Assembly: GCA_021823045.1 (NCBI GenBank)
Contig: JAKAPB010000009.1
Coordinates: 1 to 13,648 of the forward strand
DNA length: 13,648 bases
Reading direction: 5' to 3'
Source of the DNA: Actinomycetes bacterium
Lineage (GTDB): Bacteria; Actinomycetota; Acidimicrobiia; Acidimicrobiales; Acidimicrobiaceae
Part shown: positions 1 to 7,444 of the stretch, one piece after another
Layout of the letters: the number at the start of each line of letters is the position of its first letter
Numbering within the stretch: position 1 is the stretch's first letter
The notes under the pieces: model-generated
What the model was told of the DNA's origin: nothing
Seen by the model: the letters and a program-made list of their open reading frames with translations, nothing else
Databases searched by the model: none
Made by a program: the position numbers and the translations under genes

Positions 1-17
1 TCTAGAAGTCTTGCCCC

Positions 18-23
18 GAGGTT
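18..23 (+). promoter_or_regulatory. Shine-Dalgarno for the first glycosyltransferase
   Basis: GAGGTT sits 6 bases upstream of the TTG at 30 and supports that non-ATG start over the next in-frame alternative, GTG at 51. Confidence 0.4.
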
Positions 24-29
24 GGACAC

Positions 30-1070
30 TTGAGTCGTAGCATCCTCTTAGTGAACCGGTTTCCGACCCCTACATCAACATACAGGTGGGCACAGGCGCT
101 TTCCAAGGCATTGGCGCCCCGAGCTGTGATGTTGAACATAGTGCTCGATCCCCCGCGCTGGAACCCACTTACCGAAGGACTGAGGTTCGACGCGAGTTTT
201 CCATCTCGCACTCTCAACACCCTTTTCAAGAGCGTTTCGCTTCGAGAGGCAATCCGGTTCTACAGGGCGAACTCTGACCGCTTCGAAGCGGTTCACTATA
301 CGACTGCGCTCACTGGCCGACCATTCCCCACGAGCCCACCGAGTGAGATTACGGACGTTCATGACGACGTCTGGCCAAACTCTCCGAGTGCATACCTTCT
401 CTCGACTTACTACAGACACCTGGTCGAAGGACTGCGCCACTCCCCGTATCTGATTACGGTTACAAGAGTGCTAAAGAACAAGCTTGCGTCGCGAGGCTTT
501 ACCGGCCACATTGAGGCAATATACCAACCTGTTGACGATCACTTCAGTCTTATGGAAGACAAGAGGGGTTTGAGGGAAATGCTGAAATTGCCTACAGACA
601 AGATACTTCTCCTATCAGTTGCGTCTGCGGAAAGACGAAAAAACCGTGAAAGAATTGTTCAGGCTGTCAGAGAATTGGGCCCGAAGCACATTCTTGTCAA
701 TGTCGGTCCTCCGCTCGAAGGAGGAATCGCATTCCGAGGTGTTGATGACGAACGGCTGAACGCTATCTACAACGCATGTGACTTACTCCTCTTTCCGTCG
801 CTCTACGAAGGCCAAGGTATGCCGATCGCAGAAGCATTCGCAACTGGCTTGCCCGTCGTCACTTCTGACACGCCGGAACTCCGCGAGGTCACTGGCGGCG
901 CAGCAATTCTAGTCAATCCTTTGGATCCATCAAGCATTGCCGCTGGTGTAAGGCAGGCACTGCAGAGTCACGATGAGCTAGTCGACCTAGGAACCCGACG
1001 GGCCCCCGTCTTCGCATTTGACCGGTTTCGCGATAAGATCCTAGCATTCTATAACAGTATAAAGGTATAG
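30..1070 (+). CDS. GT4-type (GT-B fold) glycosyltransferase
   Basis: This 346-residue protein is a probable cytoplasmic, nucleotide-sugar-dependent retaining glycosyltransferase that adds a sugar to a lipid-linked glycan. The N-terminus (ILLVNRFP, residues 5-12) has the usual first beta-strand of the acceptor domain. A DVHDDVWP stretch (109-116) resembles the 'HD' motif of GT4 enzymes. The C-terminal donor domain holds the family signature: ACDLLLFPSLYEGQGMPIAEA, with the EX7E glutamates at E260 and E268, followed by GLPVVTSD (273-280). At 346 residues it is at the short end for GT4 but looks complete. The start is TTG at 30, chosen because a GAGGTT Shine-Dalgarno lies 6 bases upstream and a stop codon at 3-5 closes the frame. 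It converges on the gene ending at 1241. The family is clear; the sugar and linkage cannot be read from sequence. Confidence 0.88.
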   Translation: MSRSILLVNRFPTPTSTYRWAQALSKALAPRAVMLNIVLDPPRWNPLTEGLRFDASFPSRTLNTLFKSVSLREAIRFYRANSDRFEAVHYTTALTGRPFPTSPPSEITDVHDDVWPNSPSAYLLSTYYRHLVEGLRHSPYLITVTRVLKNKLASRGFTGHIEAIYQPVDDHFSLMEDKRGLREMLKLPTDKILLLSVASAERRKNRERIVQAVRELGPKHILVNVGPPLEGGIAFRGVDDERLNAIYNACDLLLFPSLYEGQGMPIAEAFATGLPVVTSDTPELREVTGGAAILVNPLDPSSIAAGVRQALQSHDELVDLGTRRAPVFAFDRFRDKILAFYNSIKV

Positions 1071-1113
1071 CAAGCGGCGGCGAAGCATGCCTCCATCGGT
1101 ACCAGTTACACCA

Positions 1114-1151
1114 GAGTTCGAGCTTTTGAGCCGAGGTGTTGAAGCGAACTC
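1114..1151. repeat. Short inverted repeat in convergent intergenic gap
   Basis: The 170-base gap between the convergent genes ending at 1070 (+) and 1241 (-) contains a perfect 7-base inverted repeat, GAGTTCG (1114-1120) and CGAACTC (1145-1151). The right arm also lies in a smaller hairpin, AGCGA-AC-TCGCT (1143-1154). No T-run follows, so a terminator role is only a possibility. I see no convincing gene in this gap. Confidence 0.25.
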
Positions 1152-1240
1152 GCTTGACAAGCACTTGAACCAGACGGTACCGAAGGGCAAGGCGGTCGAG
1201 CCGGCGGACCTCCCGCAACATCATGGAGGCTCGAGCGGTC

Positions 1241-2959
1241 CTACTGCTTTCTGCCGGATGACCTACGGGAAAACCGACTTCCGGCCAGCAGTAGAACAGT
1301 AGCGACTAGGACTCCAAGGTACGCGGCCACATAGTAGGGTTCCTGCAGGAGTCCTGCGGGTGTCTTGACTGCAAACGTGACGTTTATGGTCTGTGCATGT
1401 CCGGAAACGGTGAAGTTGCCGCTTGCCGCGACGGCAAGGGGATAGCTGGCAACTCCCGTAAACGAGTAGGTACCATTCGTGGCTTGCATCATTATTGTGG
1501 ACGTTAGGGATGACGCGTTTTGTCCTGCGGAAGTCGCGACTAGCCACAACCAGCCACTGGGAAAACCCAACTCGCGGAATGTAACTGGGTAGACGTGCTC
1601 GTAACGGACTGTGACGGTCAGGCTTGCACCAGCGATATAGAAGACTTCAACCTGGCTCGATGTGTAGTTCGTGTCGCGGGTCAAACCCTGGTAAAGGTAC
1701 GAACCGTTAGACAAAGCAACCGAGATGGCGGGGCCCTCTGATTCGAGAGTTGCAACTCCACTGACTCGGACGCTCCAGTGTTTTCCGCTTGGCAGGCCCG
1801 CTTGAACGAAACTGACAGGATATAGACCGAGAAGACTGAGAGGGTCGCAAATTCCTGATATGGTCGACGTTGGCATGTACCCTGAGTTCGCGGTCGGAAG
1901 TTTGCGTATCAGAGCATAGTGAACCGTCACCCACCCGGGTGAATCGGATCGAATGGAGATCCGTTCCCCTTGAGCCGTTCCGGCTTGGTAATTGTAGGTG
2001 ATATTGAGCAGCTGATTCTGGAATAGGGCGTGGCCGACGGTAGAGTTTGTCCACAAAGAGAAGAAATTGTAACGACCCGTGCCACCGAAGGTTCCATTCA
2101 CGCTTGATGACTCGTCAGAGATCCAATACCGCGAGTCGTTACCGCCGACGATGCGGACATGGGAGTAGGTACCTACTTGGACAGGTAGATAGACGTGACT
2201 AGAAAGATTGAGATCGATGCCAATCGAAAAGCGAGACGCGTTAAAGCTCTCGTCACTCAGTATGCCTCCATAACCGTTGTCTCCGAGCAGAAAGCCATTG
2301 TCGACAGAGAAGTTCCTCTCACTTCCAAAAATCGTCCAGACTGACCCATTCAAGTGGCTGCCTGCAAAGTCATTGTAAACCGGAAAGACCCGAGGACCAT
2401 TGTCATCTTGACCGTAGATAGGAGACAAGTCAGGGGCCTCGCCCAGATAACTGGCGTTTCCCATTAATGAATCGGACTTAGGATAAGCCATTAGCAGAAT
2501 GGTCTGGTTACTAACCGCGGACAGATTGAGCCAGACCGTCGTCACGGCTGAGTTATTGCTTGCTCCGTCCTGAATCCATGCATCAATTGGAGTGCCGTTC
2601 ACGTATGTGAAGAGAAGGTTGCTCAAGTTTGCGTTAAAGTACGCGGAATAGGCTGAGGAGTTGAAGCGAAGTTCCTGCTGATAAGAAGAGTTTGACAGCA
2701 CCCCCGCAGTGCTAATGCGAATCGGGAAGGCGCAGTAGGGCGACTGAACCGCCGGGCTGGTTGCTACAACCGGGCCGCTCTGCGGGCTGAGCCTGGAGGG
2801 GTGAGCGATGGCGTTCGATGCTCCAGGTGCTTCAATAGAACTGCAAACGGTCCCACCAGCCAAGAGTATCGCGACGAACAGAACTCCGGTGAGACGAACC
2901 GTTATTGGGGGCGAGAACACCCCACGTGCCGCTTCAAAGCAATCCGATATCGCGCTCAT
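1241..2959 (-). CDS. Exported, sequon-rich DUF2341-like surface protein with two thermopsin-type repeats
   Basis: A 572-residue protein predicted to be outside the cell and anchored at both ends: a hydrophobic signal/anchor segment at ~22-38 and a C-terminal membrane helix at ~542-559 followed by a basic tail (RFSRRSSGRKQ). Residues ~76-200 resemble DUF2341 (AWIQDG, VWLNLSAV, ILLMAYP patterns). Residues ~196-350 look like a LamG/concanavalin-like beta-sandwich (DFAGSHLNGSVWTIFG). Two tandem modules follow at ~380-452 and ~457-530, each with YPV-F...G-PSG-W and later NG(S/T)Y. I count 22 N-X-S/T sequons, which suggests a heavily N-glycosylated S-layer or adhesin-like protein. No catalytic residues are recognisable. 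It starts 6 bases after the stop of the large membrane protein, so the two are almost certainly co-transcribed and may be functional partners (inference). Confidence 0.85.
   Translation of the reverse strand: MSAISDCFEAARGVFSPPITVRLTGVLFVAILLAGGTVCSSIEAPGASNAIAHPSRLSPQSGPVVATSPAVQSPYCAFPIRISTAGVLSNSSYQQELRFNSSAYSAYFNANLSNLLFTYVNGTPIDAWIQDGASNNSAVTTVWLNLSAVSNQTILLMAYPKSDSLMGNASYLGEAPDLSPIYGQDDNGPRVFPVYNDFAGSHLNGSVWTIFGSERNFSVDNGFLLGDNGYGGILSDESFNASRFSIGIDLNLSSHVYLPVQVGTYSHVRIVGGNDSRYWISDESSSVNGTFGGTGRYNFFSLWTNSTVGHALFQNQLLNITYNYQAGTAQGERISIRSDSPGWVTVHYALIRKLPTANSGYMPTSTISGICDPLSLLGLYPVSFVQAGLPSGKHWSVRVSGVATLESEGPAISVALSNGSYLYQGLTRDTNYTSSQVEVFYIAGASLTVTVRYEHVYPVTFRELGFPSGWLWLVATSAGQNASSLTSTIMMQATNGTYSFTGVASYPLAVAASGNFTVSGHAQTINVTFAVKTPAGLLQEPYYVAAYLGVLVATVLLLAGSRFSRRSSGRKQ
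1370..1591 (-). repeat. Second copy of thermopsin-type ~75-residue module
   Basis: Encodes residues 457-530 of the surface protein, beginning YPVTFRELGFPSGW and containing NGTYSF. It is a diverged tandem copy of the module at 1604-1822. Similarity is visible at protein level only. This module type is widespread in secreted Thermoplasmata proteins and is predicted to be a small beta-sandwich. Confidence 0.6.
1604..1822 (-). repeat. First copy of thermopsin-type ~75-residue module
   Basis: Encodes residues 380-452 of the surface protein, beginning YPVSFVQAGLPSGKHW and containing NGSYLY. It is paired with the module at 1370-1591. Together they place two beta-sandwich-like units between the DUF2341/LamG-like part and the C-terminal membrane anchor. 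Confidence 0.6.
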
Positions 2960-2965
2960 GGAGAA

Positions 2966-5887
2966 TCAATTGGATGTCCTACGACGGCAACGCGTTCGAA
3001 TAATGACCACGGCGCAGGCAACGAGAACTGTGGCGTAGATGATCAGGCCTCCTGTGAAAGAAGACAGTTGCGTACTCACAAAAGTGACCGAACTCATGCC
3101 TTGAGTCCCCACCACCAAATAGCTCATACCGCCCAGAATTGGAACTAGCGAGATCCTTCCCCCGTGCGGAGCCATCGAAGCAAAGTAGTTTAGGCGGACC
3201 AGGTCGGAACCCCCCAGGTTGCCAGAGATTGTGTACGAATTCGCTCCGTAATCAAAATTCAGCCCGGTGATGTTGGCACTCTCTGCGTTTATTTGCGAAA
3301 CGGCCTGACCTTCTTGGCTCAGATTTGAGCTGGAAAGATTGAGAACTTTCCAAGAGTGCAGCGAGGAGTAGCTAACGAGCCGACTTTCCTCCGCGGTCAG
3401 CTGAGTCTCGTTAAGGACGACTATGGACTGAATCCCGTTAAGCCCCGATGGCGCAATCTTCAGCGGCAGGGGACTCCCGGAGAAATTGAAAGTAAGGGGT
3501 ATCCAAGAGAAGGTAGCGTTAGAGATTCCAAGGTCAGTGGAGTAGCTAGCTGCCTCTGATCCGACAGTCACGTTGAGTGAGGACCCAATAACGGGAGAAT
3601 TGAAAGCATAGATACACAGCACATACTTGCCACGGGTCGGCGCGGATATGATCGTGTGGAGAGTAGCCGTCGAGGTTGTGACCCAGAACGGCAGGGGGCT
3701 AGACAGGATTTGCGGCACCGGAATTGTCTCGGGCCATTCATAAAGGGACTGGCTCTGAACCCAACCGGTATCAATGTTGTAGTCATAACTTGACTGCCCA
3801 CCCCATGGATTGATAGAGTCAGTGGCGTTGATGTACCTCTGTATTGCTAACGAGAGCCATCCCTGGGAATTGGCAAAAACAACACCCTTGCTCATGTTGA
3901 ACAACATGTTGAAATTGCCAGAATTGAGGTCCGAGAAGAAAGCCATCGGTAACGACGTTAGATTCAACCCGAGATCGGCGATGGCAGAGAGCGAGTCGAA
4001 CGAGTCCGGTACTAAGGTTAGGCCCCCAACTGCAGATGCGACATCTACGGGGATCGTACTAACGAATATCGAGTAGCTCCTTGATGCGTAAATGAGTTTA
4101 ACATAGTTTTGAAATCCCATAAGTCGCGTCATGTTTGTGGAGTCATGGTTCACGTTGTTGAGTGTTACAAAATATTTCACACCCTCTAGCCCCATAAGGG
4201 TTGCAACCTGAGGAGTTGCATTGCTGTAGAATTGATTGTATAGCCACGTAAAGTAGTAACTGCTAGGTGTCTCTAGTCCGCCGTAGGTGACCGGGACCGC
4301 ATACCTCACGGTAGGAATCAGTGCCAGCGGATTTATGCTGCCGCCGCTGGCGTTCCCGAAAGAAACTCCAAGGTCGGGCGGAAAGAGAGCGACACCTACG
4401 TCGCTTGAACCGACGAGACTCTCCAATTCAGTCTGGAGATCGACATAACCGGGAGGGACGTGCGATTGATGAATCCCATTCGGTCCGTAGTACGCTTGTG
4501 CAGTCACCGGAACCAAGACGAGGATCAGGATGCCACCGACAATGAGATACGACATGATCGACTTTCGGGGGTGGGCCAGCACCCTGGGCGCTCCTCTCCG
4601 AAGTCGACCCGACGAGTAGTACTCCAGACTCATCCGCCCCGCGGACCATTTACTGGAGATTCTGTCCAACAACAATGCCATAACAAGTCCGTAGCATGGA
4701 ACGATGACAAACTCCCCCCAAACATACGAGTCGTTCAGAACCTGATAGCCATACAAGTGTTGGTACAGGAAGATAGTCACCTCGGGTATCGGGCTGTAAT
4801 AGCCCGAACCGAGTACTCCTCCAATTAGAGCAACTCCAACCAGGAATTCAGTTCGCGCGTCCCGTACAAGCATACCACCGCCAAGAATTACCACAGAGAC
4901 TCCTATGACCGACGCCACCCAAATCACGGAGAGGGCGGGGTACGGAATAAGGGAGCCAAGGGAAGAGAACGAATACGAATTCAGTGTCATCATGTTGACA
5001 AAGTTCGTGCTCCCTAGAGCGAAGTCATTCAGGGGATGTGCGAGCGATGACCCGGGGGTCACGTTGTAAGATCCGAACAAGAGCGTCGCAGCTAGAGGAG
5101 CCGAGAAGAGCGCGACTAGGCCCAGTAGCATCGCGCAGGACCGCAGAAAGGATATGAGAGCGCCGCGAGAGGGGCTGCTCGTCGAGACTAGGGTGAAATA
5201 TGCGGTAAAGAGAATGTAAAGTGGTAACCCGAGGTAGAAGAGCATGGGATTGGCCGCCGTGGACGCCAGCAGTAGAGTGGATCCGACCGCATACTCAAAT
5301 CGCGGTCTCCCGTTGGAGCGGACAAAAAGAGAGAGCAGCCAGACGCTTAGGAAGTACACCCCCAGCCACAAGAGACTTGAGAATAGCCCGCTCATCACGT
5401 AGTATATGGTGACAGGATTGCCTAAGACAAACAGTGAGGAGAGAAGTCTAGCCGGTAGACTTCGGGTAAAGCAACCTGCCAGTTTGTAGAATGCAAGTCC
5501 ATCAAAGATTGTGACCAAAACGATGAATGACTTCGTTGCGAAAGCGGTGCTCCAAAAGCCGCCAAGAAGAAGGAGTGTCGGGTAATAGGTCCAGTCGAGC
5601 AAGAATATCCACGGCTCGAGCACAGGTGATCCGAACGACGAGGGGTTCGACCAAGTCAGAGACCCCGGCAGGAACCACTGACTGAATGACAAGGTCAACG
5701 GAGTCCCAAAGTTCCCCCAGGAGAGGTAGCCGTCGTAACCAATCAATTGAGCGTAAATGCCGAGGCTGAGGAGTGTGACTGAGAGGGCCGGGATTAGTCT
5801 CTTGACAGACGGATGTTCCAACAAGCTCTTTGTGAGTTGCCAAACATGGGCGGTGTAGATTCGCATTCGCGGACGAAGACTACCCAC
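2966..5887 (-). CDS. YfhO-like large multi-pass membrane protein (putative GT-C-type glycosyltransferase)
   Basis: A 973-residue membrane protein. About a dozen hydrophobic segments lie between residues 31 and 464 (e.g. 31-51, 119-139, 168-188, 214-236, 247-271, 316-338, 391-408, 446-464). A ~480-residue extracytoplasmic domain follows (about 465-944), with some 13 N-X-S/T sequons, then a final helix at ~945-963 and a basic tail. The first outer loop (YDGYLSWGNFGTP...SNPSSFGSPVLEPW, ~51-93) and the later LEGVKYFVTLNN segment (568-578) resemble the YfhO/GT-C layout, in which a lipid-phosphate sugar is transferred at the outer face. The WWDYG-type motif of AglB oligosaccharyltransferase is absent, so it is not AglB. 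The GTG start is preferred over ATG at codon 8 because GGGAG lies 5 bases upstream. It is the first gene of a pair with the surface protein. Membrane topology is confident; catalytic function is inferred. Confidence 0.82.
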   Translation of the reverse strand: MGSLRPRMRIYTAHVWQLTKSLLEHPSVKRLIPALSVTLLSLGIYAQLIGYDGYLSWGNFGTPLTLSFSQWFLPGSLTWSNPSSFGSPVLEPWIFLLDWTYYPTLLLLGGFWSTAFATKSFIVLVTIFDGLAFYKLAGCFTRSLPARLLSSLFVLGNPVTIYYVMSGLFSSLLWLGVYFLSVWLLSLFVRSNGRPRFEYAVGSTLLLASTAANPMLFYLGLPLYILFTAYFTLVSTSSPSRGALISFLRSCAMLLGLVALFSAPLAATLLFGSYNVTPGSSLAHPLNDFALGSTNFVNMMTLNSYSFSSLGSLIPYPALSVIWVASVIGVSVVILGGGMLVRDARTEFLVGVALIGGVLGSGYYSPIPEVTIFLYQHLYGYQVLNDSYVWGEFVIVPCYGLVMALLLDRISSKWSAGRMSLEYYSSGRLRRGAPRVLAHPRKSIMSYLIVGGILILVLVPVTAQAYYGPNGIHQSHVPPGYVDLQTELESLVGSSDVGVALFPPDLGVSFGNASGGSINPLALIPTVRYAVPVTYGGLETPSSYYFTWLYNQFYSNATPQVATLMGLEGVKYFVTLNNVNHDSTNMTRLMGFQNYVKLIYASRSYSIFVSTIPVDVASAVGGLTLVPDSFDSLSAIADLGLNLTSLPMAFFSDLNSGNFNMLFNMSKGVVFANSQGWLSLAIQRYINATDSINPWGGQSSYDYNIDTGWVQSQSLYEWPETIPVPQILSSPLPFWVTTSTATLHTIISAPTRGKYVLCIYAFNSPVIGSSLNVTVGSEAASYSTDLGISNATFSWIPLTFNFSGSPLPLKIAPSGLNGIQSIVVLNETQLTAEESRLVSYSSLHSWKVLNLSSSNLSQEGQAVSQINAESANITGLNFDYGANSYTISGNLGGSDLVRLNYFASMAPHGGRISLVPILGGMSYLVVGTQGMSSVTFVSTQLSSFTGGLIIYATVLVACAVVIIRTRCRRRTSN

Positions 5888-5892
5888 TGGCT

Positions 5893-5897
5893 CTCCC
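5893..5897 (-). promoter_or_regulatory. Shine-Dalgarno supporting a GTG start
   Basis: On the minus strand GGGAG lies 5 bases before the GTG at 5887, while the alternative ATG at codon 8 has no such site. This decides the start of the large membrane protein. Confidence 0.4.
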
Positions 5898-6003
5898 TTG
5901 AAGTTCTACAAACTACAGAAGCGGTCGCAACATGAACAGAGGATGCGGAGTCATCCGACCCAAGTAGAAATCCTGCACAGCATATCGTCAGGGAAATCCT
6001 TTA

Positions 6004-6050
6004 AGGAGGGCCCGCGAACCGCCTACAGGCTCCGGGATATGGGCCCTCCT
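6004..6050. repeat. 10-base perfect inverted repeat with alternative pairing
   Basis: AGGAGGGCCC (6004-6013) is the exact reverse complement of GGGCCCTCCT (6041-6050), with a 27-base spacer that itself contains GCC-TACA-GGC (6021-6030). The CCTCCT part of the right arm (6045-6050) can pair instead with AGGAGG at 6061-6066, so two mutually exclusive hairpins are possible. It could be an operator, a terminator or a structured leader RNA. Confidence 0.5.
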
Positions 6051-6101
6051 GACACCATAGAGGAGGTGCGAAGTTCCAAATCTACTTGAACGCATCGGAA
6101 C

Positions 6102-6127
6102 AGACTGAGGACGAGTGTGATCAGTCT
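6102..6127. repeat. 7-base perfect inverted repeat
   Basis: AGACTGA (6102-6108) and TCAGTCT (6121-6127) flank a 12-base spacer, about 50 bases downstream of the 10-base inverted repeat. It may be an operator half-site pair or a hairpin in the leader of the glycosyltransferase gene at 6314. No T-run follows. Confidence 0.35.
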
Positions 6128-6313
6128 TGCCGCAACTCAAAGTCTATAGCGGGCGGGTTACCGGGCAAATTCTGACCTCTACTGCCGCCTGTCCGCTCTG
6201 GCGCATGCTCCCACTCGATCCACAAATATCGTCGAGTCAATCGGGATGGAAGTTCTCAGAAGCGCGGGTGGGAGCCGCTTTCTAGTACATTGCTCCATGG
6301 TCAGCTGAACGAG

Positions 6314-7345
6314 ATGCAGGTTTGGTTGGCAGTTCACGGCTGGTACCACCCAGCGTCTGAGACAGACTCCTATCGGCAGCGCATTGCCGAATCGTTGGGT
6401 CGAGCAGGAGTAAAGGCCTCTGTCCTTAGAGGAGTGGCCCTGCCCTACGGTCGCCTGCCGCAGGCGGTCCTCCCAATACTCGCGCGGGACCTCCTTTCAT
6501 ATCGAGTGGTGGGGGGTATAACTCACGATCTTTACGGTGACTCCGTATTTCGCGGTGTGGATGTTGCGACGATACATGACCTGTACTGGAACCTGCCCCA
6601 TCACGGTTTCGTAGTCAAAGCAATCCAAATTCAGCAGCTAATCTACCAAGATTATGGTCGCACGGTTAGAAAGGCGAAACACGTAGTTGTCACAACACAG
6701 TCGACTAGGTCACGGCTCCTGCAGCTCTATGGCGCGAAGTGGAGAGAGAATATTTCGGTGGTCTCGGTTCCTATCGCGATCGAAGGAGCAGTTCGCGGTG
6801 ATCACTCGCAGTACGACGTAGTCTGGATCGGTTCGAGCGTCGCTAGAAAACGACCATTAATGTTCGCGCGTCTAGTCGGAGAATTGCCGTCGCGACTCAA
6901 TGTCCTGATGCGCCTGAGTCCAGCTTCCTCACTCGTTAGTGATGACATCCACACCATTCGCGCAACTGTAAATGCCCTTCGATTCGGGGGGAGGCAATTC
7001 CGCTTGGTGGAGGAGCGCATTAGCGAACAAGAAATGAATCAGATCTATCGTTCATCTAAATGTCTGGTCTCTACGAGTGTAAGTGAAGGATTCCACGTTC
7101 CGGTCGCTGAGGCATACCTACAACAGGTTCGGGTTGTGTTGCCAAGGACGGAACCGTATCTCTCAACTTACGGTGAGGCCGAGGGGGTTCATTGGTATCA
7201 TCATGATCATGAGCTGAAGGATCGAATCATAGAGGCGGCTCAGGCCGGACCATTTAGGGTAGACCCGGAAGTGGTACGTACAATGTCCTTCTCGAACGTC
7301 GGAAACATGCTTAGACAGATATACGAGCAGGTCCAACGTCGCTAG
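6314..7345 (+). CDS. GT4-type glycosyltransferase
   Basis: A 343-residue predicted cytoplasmic GT-B transferase. From the ATG at 6314 the protein begins MQVWLAVHGW, a typical first beta-strand. A TIHDLYW segment (87-93) matches the conserved HD region of the acceptor domain. WIGSSVARKRP (171-181) is the start of the donor domain, and STSVSEGFHVPVAEAY (253-268) carries both EX7E glutamates (E258 and E266). The frame is open further upstream to a TTG at 6290, which would add eight residues. I prefer the ATG because the extra residues do not fit the family and no Shine-Dalgarno lies at a normal distance from either; the start remains uncertain. It is probably co-transcribed with the glycosyltransferase 99 bases downstream. 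Donor and acceptor cannot be predicted. Confidence 0.85.
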   Translation: MQVWLAVHGWYHPASETDSYRQRIAESLGRAGVKASVLRGVALPYGRLPQAVLPILARDLLSYRVVGGITHDLYGDSVFRGVDVATIHDLYWNLPHHGFVVKAIQIQQLIYQDYGRTVRKAKHVVVTTQSTRSRLLQLYGAKWRENISVVSVPIAIEGAVRGDHSQYDVVWIGSSVARKRPLMFARLVGELPSRLNVLMRLSPASSLVSDDIHTIRATVNALRFGGRQFRLVEERISEQEMNQIYRSSKCLVSTSVSEGFHVPVAEAYLQQVRVVLPRTEPYLSTYGEAEGVHWYHHDHELKDRIIEAAQAGPFRVDPEVVRTMSFSNVGNMLRQIYEQVQRR

Positions 7346-7431
7346 GATTAATCCAAATGGTTGCGAAAGACCAGGATAGGGTAGGGCGAACGGACCCTGT
7401 CACCGGCCCGCGAGAGCTGGGATGACGATAC

Positions 7432-7435
7432 GAGG
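7432..7435 (+). promoter_or_regulatory. Shine-Dalgarno for GTG start at 7445
   Basis: GAGG ends 9 bases before the GTG at 7445. It supports this start; the ATG at 7422 is in a different frame. The preceding gap (7346-7431) shows only a weak 5-base inverted repeat (AGGGT 7378-7382, ACCCT 7394-7398). Confidence 0.3.
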
Positions 7436-7444
7436 CTGATCCCG

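Larger units (their letters stand above)
5888..6313. other. Divergent intergenic region with nested inverted repeats
   Basis: This 426-base stretch separates the minus-strand membrane/surface-protein pair from the plus-strand glycosyltransferase pair, so it should contain promoters in both directions. I see no convincing gene. It holds two perfect inverted repeats (listed separately) and a third pairing that competes with the first. Weak TATA-like strings occur at 5998-6004 (CTTTAAG) and 6143-6148 (CTATAG), but neither is at the leaderless distance from a start, so I cannot assign promoters. Confidence 0.5.

Noticed and set aside
997..1010. GACGGG-CC-CCCGTC palindrome as a regulatory site
   Set aside because: It lies within the coding sequence of the first glycosyltransferase and is short enough to be chance.
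913..1224. 103-residue minus-strand frame over the end of the first glycosyltransferase and the convergent gap
   Set aside because: It overlaps a well-supported gene antisense for half its length, is rich in Arg and Trp, and shows no domain.
1087..1302. 71-residue plus-strand frame in the convergent gap
   Set aside because: It runs antisense into the end of the surface-protein gene, and its sequence shows no recognisable motif or hydrophobic core.
2801..3148. 115-residue plus-strand frame
   Set aside because: Antisense to the junction of two strongly supported minus-strand genes; low-complexity polar composition.
2966..5887. Large membrane protein as AglB oligosaccharyltransferase
   Set aside because: It has the size and topology, but I find no WWDYG-type catalytic motif in the extracytoplasmic domain, and the loop patterns fit YfhO-like proteins better.
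5898..6089. 63-residue plus-strand frame in the divergent region
   Set aside because: It runs straight through the 10-base inverted repeat, lacks a Shine-Dalgarno and resembles no known protein.
6086..6175. 29-residue TTG-started micro-ORF (MNASEQTEDECDQSCRNS...) behind an SD-like GAGGAGGTG
   Set aside because: The spacing to the SD-like site is too long (~19 bases), the start is TTG and there is no independent support. It could be revisited if a leader peptide is suspected.
6290..6313. TTG start at 6290 extending the second glycosyltransferase by eight residues
   Set aside because: The added residues (MLHGQLNE) precede a normal N-terminal beta-strand starting at MQVW, and no Shine-Dalgarno lies at a normal distance from 6290. 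The ATG at 6314 is more likely, though not proven.
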